Origin: Nitrospiraceae bacterium
GTDB lineage: Bacteria; Nitrospirota; Nitrospiria; Nitrospirales; UBA2166
Reading direction: 5' to 3'
Length of the DNA: 36,248 nt
Assembly (NCBI GenBank): GCA_002726235.1
Contig: PBSN01000020.1
Coordinates: 1-36,248 of the forward strand
The notes below the pieces were generated by a model. The model saw only the letters and a program-made list of their open reading frames with translations, ran no database searches and had not been told where the DNA came from. Both the position numbers and the translations under genes were made by a program. Shown in pieces: positions 8,332 to 16,878 of this stretch (the first letter of the stretch is position 1; each line of letters opens with the position of its first letter).

Positions 8332-9012
8332 ATGAAAGTCGTTTTAGACATTGAAACAATTCCGTGTGATGAAGCGAATCGTTCCTTGCTTCCGAAGGCG
8401 AAGCCGCCACCATCTCTCGTCGCGGAGCGAGAAGGAATGAGTCCTGAGATCTGGCTTGAACAACAGTACCGCATGACCGCGCTCGATGGGACATTCGGAC
8501 GCATCGTGTGCATAGGCATGCTTCGGCTCACCAACGCAAATGAGGCCAAGGATGCTGTGCTGTTATATGGAAACAATGAGGCCGAAATCCTTGCACAGTT
8601 TTGGCACCGCATGCGAACATGGAATTCGCCCTATCTTATTACCCATAACGGCTTATCATTTGACCTCCCGTTCATTTGGAAACGTTCTGTAATTCACCAT
8701 GTTACCCCATCAATGGAATTCCGTTTAGCTCGCTTCCGAACTGATGCGATCTATGACACGATGATGGTATGGGCAAACTGGGATATGCGTAATGCTGTGA
8801 GTCTTGGTGTGCTCTCAAAAATATTGGGGTTTGAGGGAAAATCTGGAAGCGGAAACCAAGTTTTTGACATGTGGAGTGATGGAAAACTGAAAGACATCGC
8901 AGAATACTGCTTCGACGACACTTATCTCACCTACGGGTGTTACTGTCGGATGAAGTTCATTACGCCCGCACCTCCTGATAAGTTTGTGCCGGAATATGTC
9001 CAATTAGCGTAG
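8332..9012 (+). CDS. Predicted DEDDy 3'-5' exonuclease (PolB exo2-like)
   Basis: The 226-residue stand-alone exonuclease domain is related to the proofreading domain of family B polymerases. Exo I is DIE (D6, E8), Exo II lies in HNGLSFDLPF with D111, and Exo III is YCFDD (Y192, D196), giving the DEDDy set for two-metal hydrolysis. The length fits the free-standing family with no polymerase domain. It would act on DNA or RNA 3' ends in the cytoplasm, substrate unknown. It is the only gene in its orientation here, between a leftward pair and a leftward DUF2203 gene. A GGGATG-type ribosome site lies close to the ATG. Confidence 0.83.
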   Translation: MKVVLDIETIPCDEANRSLLPKAKPPPSLVAEREGMSPEIWLEQQYRMTALDGTFGRIVCIGMLRLTNANEAKDAVLLYGNNEAEILAQFWHRMRTWNSPYLITHNGLSFDLPFIWKRSVIHHVTPSMEFRLARFRTDAIYDTMMVWANWDMRNAVSLGVLSKILGFEGKSGSGNQVFDMWSDGKLKDIAEYCFDDTYLTYGCYCRMKFITPAPPDKFVPEYVQLA

Positions 9013-9050
9013 TACCGGGAGCGGTCTGTACCGGATTGGACCAAACTCAC

Positions 9051-9455
9051 TCATCTGTCTTCCCCTTGCTCATTCCTCAGCGGCTGTCGGCCAGCAAATC
9101 CCGCATCTGTTTCGTGCCACCACCTAATGTCCGGCTCGCCGAGTTTCCAGCAAAGGTATACAAGCCGACCATCCATCATATGGGGAAAATCGCATAAGCC
9201 TGTTTCGAGGTCCTTCACCACCACGCCGTCTTCGTGGATTTGGTCGATATGATGACTAATCTGCTCAAGTGCCTGAATATAGCGAGATCCACACGTACTG
9301 CCACCTCCCAAGTCAGCCTTGCTACTCGCTTTTTTTATTTCGTCGCGGTCACTCACGATGACCACTTGTTCCTTCCGAATTTTCTCAAAATGCTCTTCGA
9401 GTACAGGGATGACGCTCGAAGCTTCGGCAATAGTGAAAAATCTTCTCTCCTCCAT
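9051..9455 (-). CDS. DUF2203 family protein
   Basis: A conserved small protein of unknown function. Family hallmarks are the N-terminal FFTIAEASSVIPVLEE segment, a helical centre, then GVVVKDLETGLCDFP (about 79-93) and the C-terminal run DGRLVYLCWKLGEPDI, WWHE and GFAGRQPL. ATG at 9455 is preferred because AAGG lies six bases upstream. The TTG at 9461 would abut that site. This start gives 134 residues. It ends convergently to the exonuclease gene, 38 bases from its stop. Confidence 0.8.
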   Translation of the reverse strand: MEERRFFTIAEASSVIPVLEEHFEKIRKEQVVIVSDRDEIKKASSKADLGGGSTCGSRYIQALEQISHHIDQIHEDGVVVKDLETGLCDFPHMMDGRLVYLCWKLGEPDIRWWHETDAGFAGRQPLRNEQGEDR

Positions 9456-9649
9456 TGGCAACCTTATTAGCGAAAGAAATTATGGTGTACTATGTCCATT
9501 ACCTTCCGCTAAAGATATCTAGAGCATCAGACCATGTCAAACCTGAATAGTTTGCAATTAATGTGAGTGCCAGTTGTTATAGCAACATCAAGAGATCTGT
9601 AGCTTTCATGGTAATGATGTAGGCACTGAAACTGCAGCGACTGAGCACA

Positions 9650-9679
9650 TCGGGGGTTTTGCCCCCCCCCTCCCCCCGA
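9650..9679. repeat. Poly-C/poly-G tract with potential hairpin or G-quadruplex
   Basis: CGGGGG, TTTTG, nine C, T, six C, GA. The left G5 can pair with either C run. On the minus strand the block is six G, one A, nine G, which could form a G-quadruplex and is prone to slippage. It lies about 200 bases upstream of clpB. Confidence 0.6.
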
Positions 9680-9759
9680 ATATCTCATGCCCTTGACACT
9701 GAGAAAATAGGGCTTATTTCATTGGGTAGAGAGGTCGCAATTGGAGGCATCAATCAAAC

Positions 9760-9843
9760 ATTAATATTTATGTGAATGGAAAGGGTCCGTACTCCACGTT
9801 AGAGGTTGCTCATTTGCTTACAGAGTTAAACGCTGACAGTTGA
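9760..9843 (+). pseudogene. Possible ThiS-like gene fragment
   Basis: Twenty-seven in-frame codons read INIYVNGKG, then TLEVAHLLTELN, then a TGA. This resembles the first half of ThiS/MoaD-type sulfur carriers (I.V.VNGK...T...LL..L). The C-terminal half with the essential GG tail is absent. There is no good start, only GGAGG at 9743-9747 ahead of ATT/ATC codons. The stretch is short, so chance resemblance is quite possible. Confidence 0.25.
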
Positions 9844-9875
9844 GCATTTAAGGTTTTTGAGAGGATACCGACATC

Positions 9876-12482
9876 ATGGACATGAATCGCATGACCGTGA
9901 AGCTTCAGGAAGCGTTGCAGTCCGCTTCCGCGCATGCCATCCGACGAAGTCATCAAGGGATTGATGTCGAACATCTTATCATTGCCCTGTTGGAACAACG
10001 GAATAGCCTTGCCGGCTCTTTGCTCGAATACGCTGGCGTTTCACCGTCAGCAGTAGAAAAAATAGCGCAACAGGCGCTCGCTAAGGTTCCACAGGTCCAT
10101 GGTCCCGGTGCCGCTCCAGGACATCTTCATATGACCTCTCGTCTCTCACAAGTCTTGGTGCAGGCTGAAAATGAAATGCAGATGCTCAAGGATGCTTATC
10201 TCAGTGTTGAGCATGTGTTCCTTGCCATGGTCGAGGAAGGTGTCCTGTTCAAGAACTTGGGTGTTACTCGTGCCAAGGTGCTTCCTGCGCTCCAGCAGGT
10301 CAGAGGGAATCAGCGAGTGGATAGCCAAAATCCTGAAGGCAGTTATCAAGCTTTGGAAAAATATGGACGCGATCTCACTCAACTCGCTAGCCAAGGAAAA
10401 CTCGATCCCGTCATTGGTCGTGACGATGAGATTCGACGTGTGATTCAGATTCTTTCGCGGCGAACCAAAAACAACCCTGTTTTGATAGGTGATCCCGGAG
10501 TTGGAAAAACAGCAATTGTCGAAGGACTTGCTCAGCGAATTATAAAAGGAGATGTGCCTGAAGGCCTCAAAAAGAAGCACGTGATCGTGCTCGATATGGG
10601 GGCATTGATCGCCGGCGCAAAATTTCGTGGAGAATTTGAGGAACGTTTCAAGGCTGTTCTCAAGGAGGTTCAATCCTCTGAAGGCAAAACCCTGCTTTTC
10701 ATCGATGAGCTACATACGGTTGTCGGAGCTGGAGCCGCTGAAGGCGCAATGGACGCGGCCAATCTTCTGAAGCCGATGTTAGCGCGTGGGGAATTGCACA
10801 TGATTGGTGCAACAACCATTGATGAATATCGCAAGAATATCGAAAAAGATGCGGCATTGGAGCGAAGGTTCCAGCCTATCATGGTTGATCAGCCTTCGGT
10901 GGAAGATACGATTTCAATCTTGCGTGGCCTAAAGGAACGTTATGAAATCCACCACGGAGTGAGAATAAAGGATGCAGGTTTGATTGCGGCTACACAGCTA
11001 TCCCATCGCTACATTAGCGATCGACAGCTTCCAGACAAGGCCATTGATTTGGTAGATGAGGCCGCCGCATGCTTGCGGACCGCAATAGATAGTATGCCCA
11101 CAGCGCTTGATGATGTTTTACGCAAAGTTATGCAGCTGGAAATTGAACGCGCAGCTCTTCGTAATGAAATAGATGAGGGCAGTCGTGCTCGGCTCAAATC
11201 TCTGGAACAAGAGCTTGAGGGAAAGCGCCAAGAATTCGAAGTGCTGAAAGTGCGCTGGGAAGCTGAAAAAGCGTCAGTAGGGAAACTTCATGCCATACGT
11301 CAAGAGATCGAAGCGGTGAAACAGGACATCGAGCAAGCAGAGCGGGCATATGAACTCAATCGAGTGGCTGAATTGCGATATGGCAAACTCCCGAACCTTG
11401 AAAAAGAACTCGAAGCTGAAGAACAGCATCTGGTCGACAAACGAGGCCCTGAGAGATTACTAAAAGAGGAGGTCGATGAAGAAGACGTTGCGCATGTCGT
11501 CAGCCGATGGACTGGAGTGCCTGTCAGTCGTTTGATTGAAGGTGAAACGGAGAAATTGCTGCGACTTGAAGAACTTCTCCACCAATGCGTTGTTGGGCAA
11601 CATGAAGCGGTAGTCGCAGTCGCGGATGCTGTGTTGCGCGCGAGAGCTGGGGTTAAGGATCCGAACCGGCCTATTGGGTCATTCCTGTTTCTCGGTCCGA
11701 CCGGAGTTGGAAAAACTGAACTCGCACGGGCGGTGGCTTCAACCGTGTTTGATGGCGAAGCGAACTTGATTAGAATTGATATGTCCGAGTATATGGAGCC
11801 ACACACGGTGGCTCGGCTAATCGGTGCGCCACCTGGATACATCGGCTATGACGAAGGGGGGCAACTCACAGAAGCGGTACGGCGACGCCCATTTTCAGTG
11901 ATCTTGTTCGATGAGATCGAAAAGGCACATCGTGATATCTCCAATATTTTGCTCCAAGTTTTCGATGATGGGAGGTTAACTGATTCCCACGGGCATACAG
12001 TCGATTTCAAAAACACTGTGCTCATTATGACCTCCAACGTTGGGAGCCAGGAGATTATAGAATCACAACAGCAAGATCGCCCTTATGAGGCGATGCGAAA
12101 CTTGGTTGTTACACAAGTACAGCAGTATTTCCGGCCGGAATTTTTAAATCGCGTCGATGAAATGGTCGTGTTTCATGCGTTGACTGGAGATCACCTCAAG
12201 AAAATTGTGGATATCCAAGTTGCTAGGCTTTGCCAACGACTGCAAGAACGCCGAATTGCGTTGACACTCACTCCAGACGCACTCAGTATGCTGGCTGAGC
12301 GTGGCTATGACCACGTTTACGGCGCACGCTTTCTCAAACGTCTGATTCAACAAGAGATTGAAACCCCGATTGCGCGCCTACTCGTCAAAGGCGAACTTCG
12401 TGATGATGGTACTGCCATCGTTGATGTGAAAGACGGTCAGGGCATCGTCATTTCAGAAATAAGGGGTTGCGTATCCTGTTAG
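9876..12482 (+). CDS. clpB: ATP-dependent disaggregase ClpB
   Basis: Hexameric AAA+ chaperone that extracts polypeptides from aggregates with DnaK/DnaJ. The 868-residue length is normal. Domain order: Clp-N (about 1-145), AAA1 with Walker A GDPGVGKT (205-212) and Walker B LLFIDELH (about 273-280), the coiled-coil M domain (about 405-525) that separates ClpB from ClpA/ClpC, AAA2 with GPTGVGKT (607-614), the pore loop GYIGYDEGG (654-662) and [10 protein letters not shown], then the C-terminal D2-small domain. It ends in GCVSC. Upstream is a long non-coding leader; a heat-shock promoter could not be identified. Confidence 0.97.
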   Translation: MDMNRMTVKLQEALQSASAHAIRRSHQGIDVEHLIIALLEQRNSLAGSLLEYAGVSPSAVEKIAQQALAKVPQVHGPGAAPGHLHMTSRLSQVLVQAENEMQMLKDAYLSVEHVFLAMVEEGVLFKNLGVTRAKVLPALQQVRGNQRVDSQNPEGSYQALEKYGRDLTQLASQGKLDPVIGRDDEIRRVIQILSRRTKNNPVLIGDPGVGKTAIVEGLAQRIIKGDVPEGLKKKHVIVLDMGALIAGAKFRGEFEERFKAVLKEVQSSEGKTLLFIDELHTVVGAGAAEGAMDAANLLKPMLARGELHMIGATTIDEYRKNIEKDAALERRFQPIMVDQPSVEDTISILRGLKERYEIHHGVRIKDAGLIAATQLSHRYISDRQLPDKAIDLVDEAAACLRTAIDSMPTALDDVLRKVMQLEIERAALRNEIDEGSRARLKSLEQELEGKRQEFEVLKVRWEAEKASVGKLHAIRQEIEAVKQDIEQAERAYELNRVAELRYGKLPNLEKELEAEEQHLVDKRGPERLLKEEVDEEDVAHVVSRWTGVPVSRLIEGETEKLLRLEELLHQCVVGQHEAVVAVADAVLRARAGVKDPNRPIGSFLFLGPTGVGKTELARAVASTVFDGEANLIRIDMSEYMEPHTVARLIGAPPGYIGYDEGGQLTEAVRRRPFSVILFDEIEKAHRDISNILLQVFDDGRLTDSHGHTVDFKNTVLIMTSNVGSQEIIESQQQDRPYEAMRNLVVTQVQQYFRPEFLNRVDEMVVFHALTGDHLKKIVDIQVARLCQRLQERRIALTLTPDALSMLAERGYDHVYGARFLKRLIQQEIETPIARLLVKGELRDDGTAIVDVKDGQGIVISEIRGCVSC

Positions 12483-12488
12483 CCTTGC

Positions 12489-12507
12489 TTGCTTTTGCAA
12501 TTTTTTT
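12489..12507 (+). terminator. Weak intrinsic-terminator-like hairpin after clpB
   Basis: TTGC-TTTT-GCAA (12489-12500) followed directly by seven T residues. The stem is only four base pairs, so termination would be partial at best. The M28 peptidase gene starts 28 bases further on. Confidence 0.3.
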
Positions 12508-12534
12508 CTTGTAAGTCAGGTCGCTGGAATAGCA

Positions 12535-13770
12535 ATGCTGGCTGAGATTGGTAGTGCAAATCATCGGGCCAACACCTCAACCAAACAAAGCATGAATAAA
12601 GAATTGACCTCTCTTGCGGAATTACAGGCTCAAATTGCTATTGATCGCCTACGTCAGCACGTGTATGACCTTGCATCTCCAGAAATGAATGGTCGTGATG
12701 TTGGGTCTAACGAAGGTGAACGCGCCATTGCCTATATCGAAAATGAGTTCAAAACATATGGATTGCAGCCTTGGTTCGTGGAAGATTATCAACAACCCAT
12801 CACCACCGGAGCAGGCGCAAATGTCGCCGCTCTACTCCCAGGATCAGATCCTGCGCGCCGTCATGAGCTTGTGCTTGTGACTGCGCACCATGATCATCTC
12901 GGAATTAGAGAAGGCCTGATATATCCCGGTGCAGACGACAATGCTTCATCGGTAGCTTTGATGCTGGAAGTTGCACGTATTTTCGCGAAGCACCCCCATA
13001 TGACTAAACGTAGCATTCTGTTCATTTCATTTGATGCCGAAGAGAAGCCTGAGGGAGGAACAGACAAGATGGGATCGATGTTTTTTGTCAGTCAGCTGTC
13101 CAAGGTCAAACGCCAGAGGATCGCGCTGATGATTACTATGGACCTCATGGCCGGAGAGGTTGTTCCCGGTCTTCCAGGTGCTCTCTTTATCATGGGCGCA
13201 GAGAAAAGTCTGCACTTATCACGATTGATTCAGAGCAGAATGCCCATCGATGGCTTGCAACCGTTGCCGCTCGGACTCGCGATGATCGAAGTCGTGCCAT
13301 ATTGTCCATGGTGCAAACACGAGGTCAGCGATTATGACTCGTTTCGGCAAGCCAATATTCCCTTTGTCTTTCTGTCAACCGGACGGAGCCAGCACTACCA
13401 CACACCCGCTGATACGCCGTCATCGCTTCATTACGACAAACTTGAACGCAATGCCGCCTATCTGCTCGATCTCACATTGGGTGCAGCGAATGATTTAGAA
13501 TGGATCGGCGATTATGATCATCATGCACGAGATCAGAAAACAGATATTGAGGGTGTGGCTAGCTTATTGGATGCGGTATTGAAACAACCGCCACAAGGTA
13601 TCCGAGGTGATACCTTGAAAAATCTGCACAAGGCTCAAGTCGCTGTGGCCAAATTCAGCAAGAAATCCGATCCGCTCTCATGGTTTGAGTACCGCAGACT
13701 TCAAACCATTTCACTTCGACTGCAATGTTCCGTTGCGAGACCATCCTGGAAAATGTGCAACTGGCTTTGA
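12535..13770 (+). CDS. M28-family zinc aminopeptidase
   Basis: Metallopeptidase of the M28 clan (two zinc ions, usually aminopeptidases). Metal-site motifs are in order: AHHDHL (117-122), PGADDNASS with D134/D135 (131-139), FDAEE (166-170), TMD (201-203) and HYHTPAD near residue 300. A CPWCKHE segment precedes the last motif. No signal peptide is evident from either possible start, so a cytoplasmic or non-classically exported location is implied. The ATG at 12535 gives 411 residues. An internal ATG at 12592 (MNKELTSL) is an alternative, and neither has a strong ribosome site. The gene converges on gltX. Confidence 0.85.
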   Translation: MLAEIGSANHRANTSTKQSMNKELTSLAELQAQIAIDRLRQHVYDLASPEMNGRDVGSNEGERAIAYIENEFKTYGLQPWFVEDYQQPITTGAGANVAALLPGSDPARRHELVLVTAHHDHLGIREGLIYPGADDNASSVALMLEVARIFAKHPHMTKRSILFISFDAEEKPEGGTDKMGSMFFVSQLSKVKRQRIALMITMDLMAGEVVPGLPGALFIMGAEKSLHLSRLIQSRMPIDGLQPLPLGLAMIEVVPYCPWCKHEVSDYDSFRQANIPFVFLSTGRSQHYHTPADTPSSLHYDKLERNAAYLLDLTLGAANDLEWIGDYDHHARDQKTDIEGVASLLDAVLKQPPQGIRGDTLKNLHKAQVAVAKFSKKSDPLSWFEYRRLQTISLRLQCSVARPSWKMCNWL

Positions 13771-13799
13771 GAGATAGTGAAGGGCAGGATCGAGTCGAA

Positions 13800-13827
13800 A
13801 ATACTGTTAGGATGAAATTTCAGTATT
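13800..13827. repeat. Inverted repeat between convergent peptidase and gltX genes
   Basis: AATACTG (13800-13806) and CAGTATT (13821-13827) form a seven-base stem with a 14-base loop overlapping the gltX stop region. There is no T tract, so it is at most a weak bidirectional termination signal. Confidence 0.35.
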
Positions 13828-15234
13828 AGTGATAAAAGCCACAGCCTTGACGAGACGCGTACATGTTTTCTCTTGCCCCAAGAGTTCCATGACGTCGTAA
13901 ATTCCAGGACTTGCCGTTCCTCCAGTAAGTGATACTCGAACAGGTTGTGCGAGTTTCCCAATTTTCATCATGTGTTTCTCAAGCACACGCTGAAACGCTG
14001 ATTCAAGTTCGTCGTGTGTAAATGGTGAAATGGTCTGCAGTGCTACGGCAAGATCTTTCAGTGCGGTTTTGATCGCTGGTTTGAGAAACTTTGCCTTTGC
14101 CTGCTCATCAATTTCTATCTCCGTGCGAATATAGACAGCTGAGGCGTGTGCAATTTCTACAAGTGTTCGCCATCGAGGTTGAAGTGAAACCACCAGTTTT
14201 CGCATCCATTCGTCATCGAGGGAAGCCTCGTCAGCAATAATGTTTTCACGGATGAGCAATGGTCTGAGAAGATTTGCGATCCGGTCAGGGTCAGCCGTTT
14301 GCAGGTGTTGACTATTGACCCATGACAGCTTTTCGGGATCAAACACTGCAGCTGATTTCATGGCGTGATCCAGAGAAAACATCTCGACAAGTTCCTGAAT
14401 CGAAAAAATCTCTTGATCTCCATGTGACCAACCAAGGCGTATCAGGTAATTGATCATCGCTTCTGGTAGATACCCCATATTTTTATACGCGATAATAGAC
14501 GTGGCGCCATGCCGTTTCGAAAGGCGCGATTTGTCCTGGCCAAGAATCATCGGCAGATGTCCGAATTCCGGTAGCGGAAACCCAAGTCCTTCGTAGATGT
14601 GCATCTGGCGAGGTGTATTAGTGAGATGATCATCGCCTCTAAGCACGTGAGTGATACCCAATAAGGCATCGTCAATAACCACCGCAAAATTATAGGTTGG
14701 AAGCCTGTCCTGTCGGATGATGACCAAGTCGTCGAGAATCGCATTATCAAATACCACACGGCCTTTGATAAGATCGTTTACCACCGTCTCACCTTGTGTA
14801 GGCGAATGAAAGCGAATGGCAAAGGGTGTGTCAGTGGGAGGTTTTGTAAGACCTCGACAATGCCCATCGTAAATTGGAGTTTCTTTGTTCGCGATTGCTT
14901 GCTTCCGTCGTTCGTCCAACTCCTCAAGCGTGCAATAGCAACGATAGGCTTTTCCTTCCACAAGAAGCCGGTTAGCATATTCGTTGTAAATGTCTAACCG
15001 TTCGGTTTGCCTATATGTATCTTCATCCGGCGTAATGCCCAACCAAGTCAATCCATTTAGAATGGCTTCGATCGATTCCTGAGTTGAGCGTGACTTGTCG
15101 GTATCTTCGATACGCAGGATAAACGTTCCTCCGAAACGTCGCGCCAGCAGCCAATTGAAAAGAGCCGTACGCACACCTCCGATATGGAGATATCCCGTAG
15201 GGCTAGGTGCAAAACGTAAACGCGGAGCGTTCAT
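13807..15234 (-). CDS. gltX: Glutamyl-tRNA synthetase
   Basis: Class I synthetase that charges tRNA-Glu in the cytoplasm. The 475-residue length is typical. The HIGH-type motif is in APSPTGYLHIGG (9-20) and the KMSKS-type motif is KSRLSKRHG (235-243). Zinc-site cysteines C99, C101 and C126 are kept. The C-terminal anticodon-binding domain follows (about 330-475). The ATG at 15234 lies back-to-back with the metallopeptidase ATG at 15254, so the two promoters must overlap the opposite coding regions. A non-discriminating (Glu/Gln) enzyme is possible but cannot be decided by eye. Confidence 0.96.
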   Translation of the reverse strand: MNAPRLRFAPSPTGYLHIGGVRTALFNWLLARRFGGTFILRIEDTDKSRSTQESIEAILNGLTWLGITPDEDTYRQTERLDIYNEYANRLLVEGKAYRCYCTLEELDERRKQAIANKETPIYDGHCRGLTKPPTDTPFAIRFHSPTQGETVVNDLIKGRVVFDNAILDDLVIIRQDRLPTYNFAVVIDDALLGITHVLRGDDHLTNTPRQMHIYEGLGFPLPEFGHLPMILGQDKSRLSKRHGATSIIAYKNMGYLPEAMINYLIRLGWSHGDQEIFSIQELVEMFSLDHAMKSAAVFDPEKLSWVNSQHLQTADPDRIANLLRPLLIRENIIADEASLDDEWMRKLVVSLQPRWRTLVEIAHASAVYIRTEIEIDEQAKAKFLKPAIKTALKDLAVALQTISPFTHDELESAFQRVLEKHMMKIGKLAQPVRVSLTGGTASPGIYDVMELLGQEKTCTRLVKAVAFITNTEISS

Positions 15235-15253
15235 GCGCGGTACAATATCACAA

Positions 15254-15730
15254 ATGAAGCACTGTAGTTTCGTCTACACCAGAACGATGCAAGGCAAGAA
15301 GACTAGGCGTCTTGAGACAATGCTTCAAGGTGCAATCAGGCATTTCCCGGAACTCCAAGGAGAGAGCATTTCGGTAGGCTATACTAAACGATACGGCGAA
15401 TCTGATATTCGACGCCTTCTTATCCGTCTGAACCCAAGGAGGCTTAGTTACTATGTTATTGGACATGAGCTTACCCATTTGGTGCAAGGCATGAAAGATC
15501 GCTTAGGAGAGAATGCCATCCCAAAGGGTGAAATCGCATGCGATATTTGGACTATCGCGAGGGCAGATGTTTTCTTGGATGAACCCCCAGGTTATCTAGA
15601 TGTGGGGCGCCGTGTTTTGCTGGACTGGAAGGCACATCGGGATCGTGTACGGAATCTGTGTATCGAAGCAATTGAGAGACGGAATGTTCACCGACATTAC
15701 ATTCAATGGCTCACAAGGGAACTTCGCTAA
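15254..15730 (+). CDS. Small HELTH-motif zinc metallopeptidase-like protein
   Basis: The 158-residue protein contains IGHELTHLVQGM (about 74-85), an HExxH zinc-binding and catalytic motif. It is followed about 20 residues later by GEIACDIW with a glutamate that could be the third ligand, as in gluzincin or SprT-like proteins. There is no signal peptide or membrane segment. I do not recognise a named family. The frame stays open upstream to 15095 across gltX, but ATG 15254 avoids that overlap. ATG 15290 is another option, and neither has a clear ribosome site. A 91-base part of this gene around HELTH is duplicated, with stops, at 16383-16473. Confidence 0.65.
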   Translation: MKHCSFVYTRTMQGKKTRRLETMLQGAIRHFPELQGESISVGYTKRYGESDIRRLLIRLNPRRLSYYVIGHELTHLVQGMKDRLGENAIPKGEIACDIWTIARADVFLDEPPGYLDVGRRVLLDWKAHRDRVRNLCIEAIERRNVHRHYIQWLTRELR

Positions 15731-16162
15731 TTTGTTTTGATAACAGGCGCAATTTTTGTAACATGAATTTGCACTACTTGATGTAGTGTAAAGAATGCTT
15801 TGAGGACATCTTGTTGGAGTTTTTACTTTGGGATAATTTGCATGGCTGTGATGTTGTCTTGCCACTTGTATGGCATGGGGTTACACGCTGTGCTGTACAA
15901 ACCCTCATCTTCTGATCGCAGTGGGTTTTAACTGGGCCTGGTTGGTTCAAATAATCTAATTCCAGAACAAGAATATTCTGAACATCACAACGCAATCATG
16001 ACCTAATTGCGTCACTTCATGATGGGGGAATGGGATACAGAAAGACTGCACAATGACTGAATAAAAGAGGAATTAAGACTGCAAGAGGGAACTCTTGGAG
16101 GAACGCAATGCAATTAATTCGGGCAAGAAATTGATCGAACAAGAAGGGCAGAAAAAATTCAA
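15731..16162. other. Intergenic region downstream of the metallopeptidase gene
   Basis: No supported gene. Small inverted repeats include the ten-base palindrome AGAATATTCT (15970-15979) and CGCAAT/ATTGCG (15991-16011). A GGAGG at about 16097-16101 precedes the broken copy described next. Confidence 0.5.
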
Positions 16163-16473
16163 TTTAATGAGGCCCATGTGTTTATCGCCTGCGCGCTACG
16201 AAGAAAACATGCTATCAGAATTGAAAGAAGTGGGGAATTACTTAAGACACCGAATGGAAAAACACTTTGTGGTTTTAACGAAAAATTAATAGAGAGCGTA
16301 ATGTGCGAATTCCAAGGTTATTCCGAAATCAAACTTGATGAGGCAAATTCGATTATCGGGGAACCTTTAGAAAAACTCGGCAACTATGTCATTGGATAAG
16401 AGCTTGCCCATTGAGTTCAAGGCATGAAAGATCGCCTAGGAGAGAATGTCATCTCAAAGGGTGAAATTGCATG
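16163..16473 (+). pseudogene. Broken partial copy of the HELTH metallopeptidase gene
   Basis: Bases 16383-16473 align without gaps to 15450-15540 of the intact gene with 11 mismatches in 91. In the matching frame, TAA (16397-16399) replaces the first histidine codon of HELTH and TGA (16412-16414) replaces the leucine after its last histidine. The frame upstream is open from about 16163 (FNEAHVFIAC...LGNYVIG) but resembles the intact protein only loosely. Downstream similarity stops abruptly. Only the 91-base segment is firmly homologous. Confidence 0.6.
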
Positions 16474-16497
16474 GGAGTTACAAGTTTTCGAGCACCA

Positions 16498-16866
16498 TTA
16501 TTCCTTTGCCTCATTCGGGTATGGTTTCGGAGGCATCAGTAATGGTGGGATGGGTGCCCGCCTTCCACGCGATTTTGGCGTATAGTTCGAGGCGAGATAT
16601 TGAAGGATCCGATCCTCTGTCTTGACATCGAGTTTCTCCATCCCCTGTGTTGCCTGCATCCATCGAATGATATCTGTCCACGTTTTGAGCGTCCCGCGTT
16701 GTGCCGTCACTAGTTTTGCGGAGTGACACTCGGTACAGTTGTCGCGGACCGTTTCCCAATACTCAGCGATAATCAGGCCTGTTTCATTATCCACTTCCGC
16801 GCTATTGGCCAGCCCTGTCAAGATGATCACCGTACAACTCACCATCGTTAAAATGATGCGTTTCAT
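16498..16866 (-). CDS. Periplasmic monoheme cytochrome c, SorB-like
   Basis: The 122-residue protein has a cleavable signal peptide (about 1-23, ending ANSA) and a single haem c motif, CTECH (C44, C47, H48). The mature protein is about 100 residues, as in SorB, the cytochrome subunit of sulfite dehydrogenase. It starts 12 bases after the stop of the sulfite-oxidase-like gene and is presumably its electron acceptor in the periplasm. The proline-rich tail (PIPPLLMPPKPYP) may be the contact surface, which is inference. It could instead be a generic cytochrome c5-like carrier. Confidence 0.8.
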   Translation of the reverse strand: MKRIILTMVSCTVIILTGLANSAEVDNETGLIIAEYWETVRDNCTECHSAKLVTAQRGTLKTWTDIIRWMQATQGMEKLDVKTEDRILQYLASNYTPKSRGRRAPIPPLLMPPKPYPNEAKE

Positions 16867-16878
16867 CTCATGACTCTC

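Larger units (their letters stand above)
9462..9875. other. 414-base intergenic region upstream of clpB
   Basis: No complete gene is seen. The region holds a poly-C tract with a possible hairpin (9650-9679), a TTGACA box at 9693-9698 with only a weak -10 behind it (TATTTC about 16 bases on), and a short open stretch resembling the N-terminus of a ThiS-like protein (9760-9843). GAGAGG at about 9858-9863 is a possible clpB ribosome site. Confidence 0.6.

Noticed and set aside
15095-15253. N-terminal extension of the metallopeptidase across gltX
   Set aside because: The extension is antisense to the conserved gltX N-terminus, whose sequence fully constrains it. ATG 15254 is more plausible.
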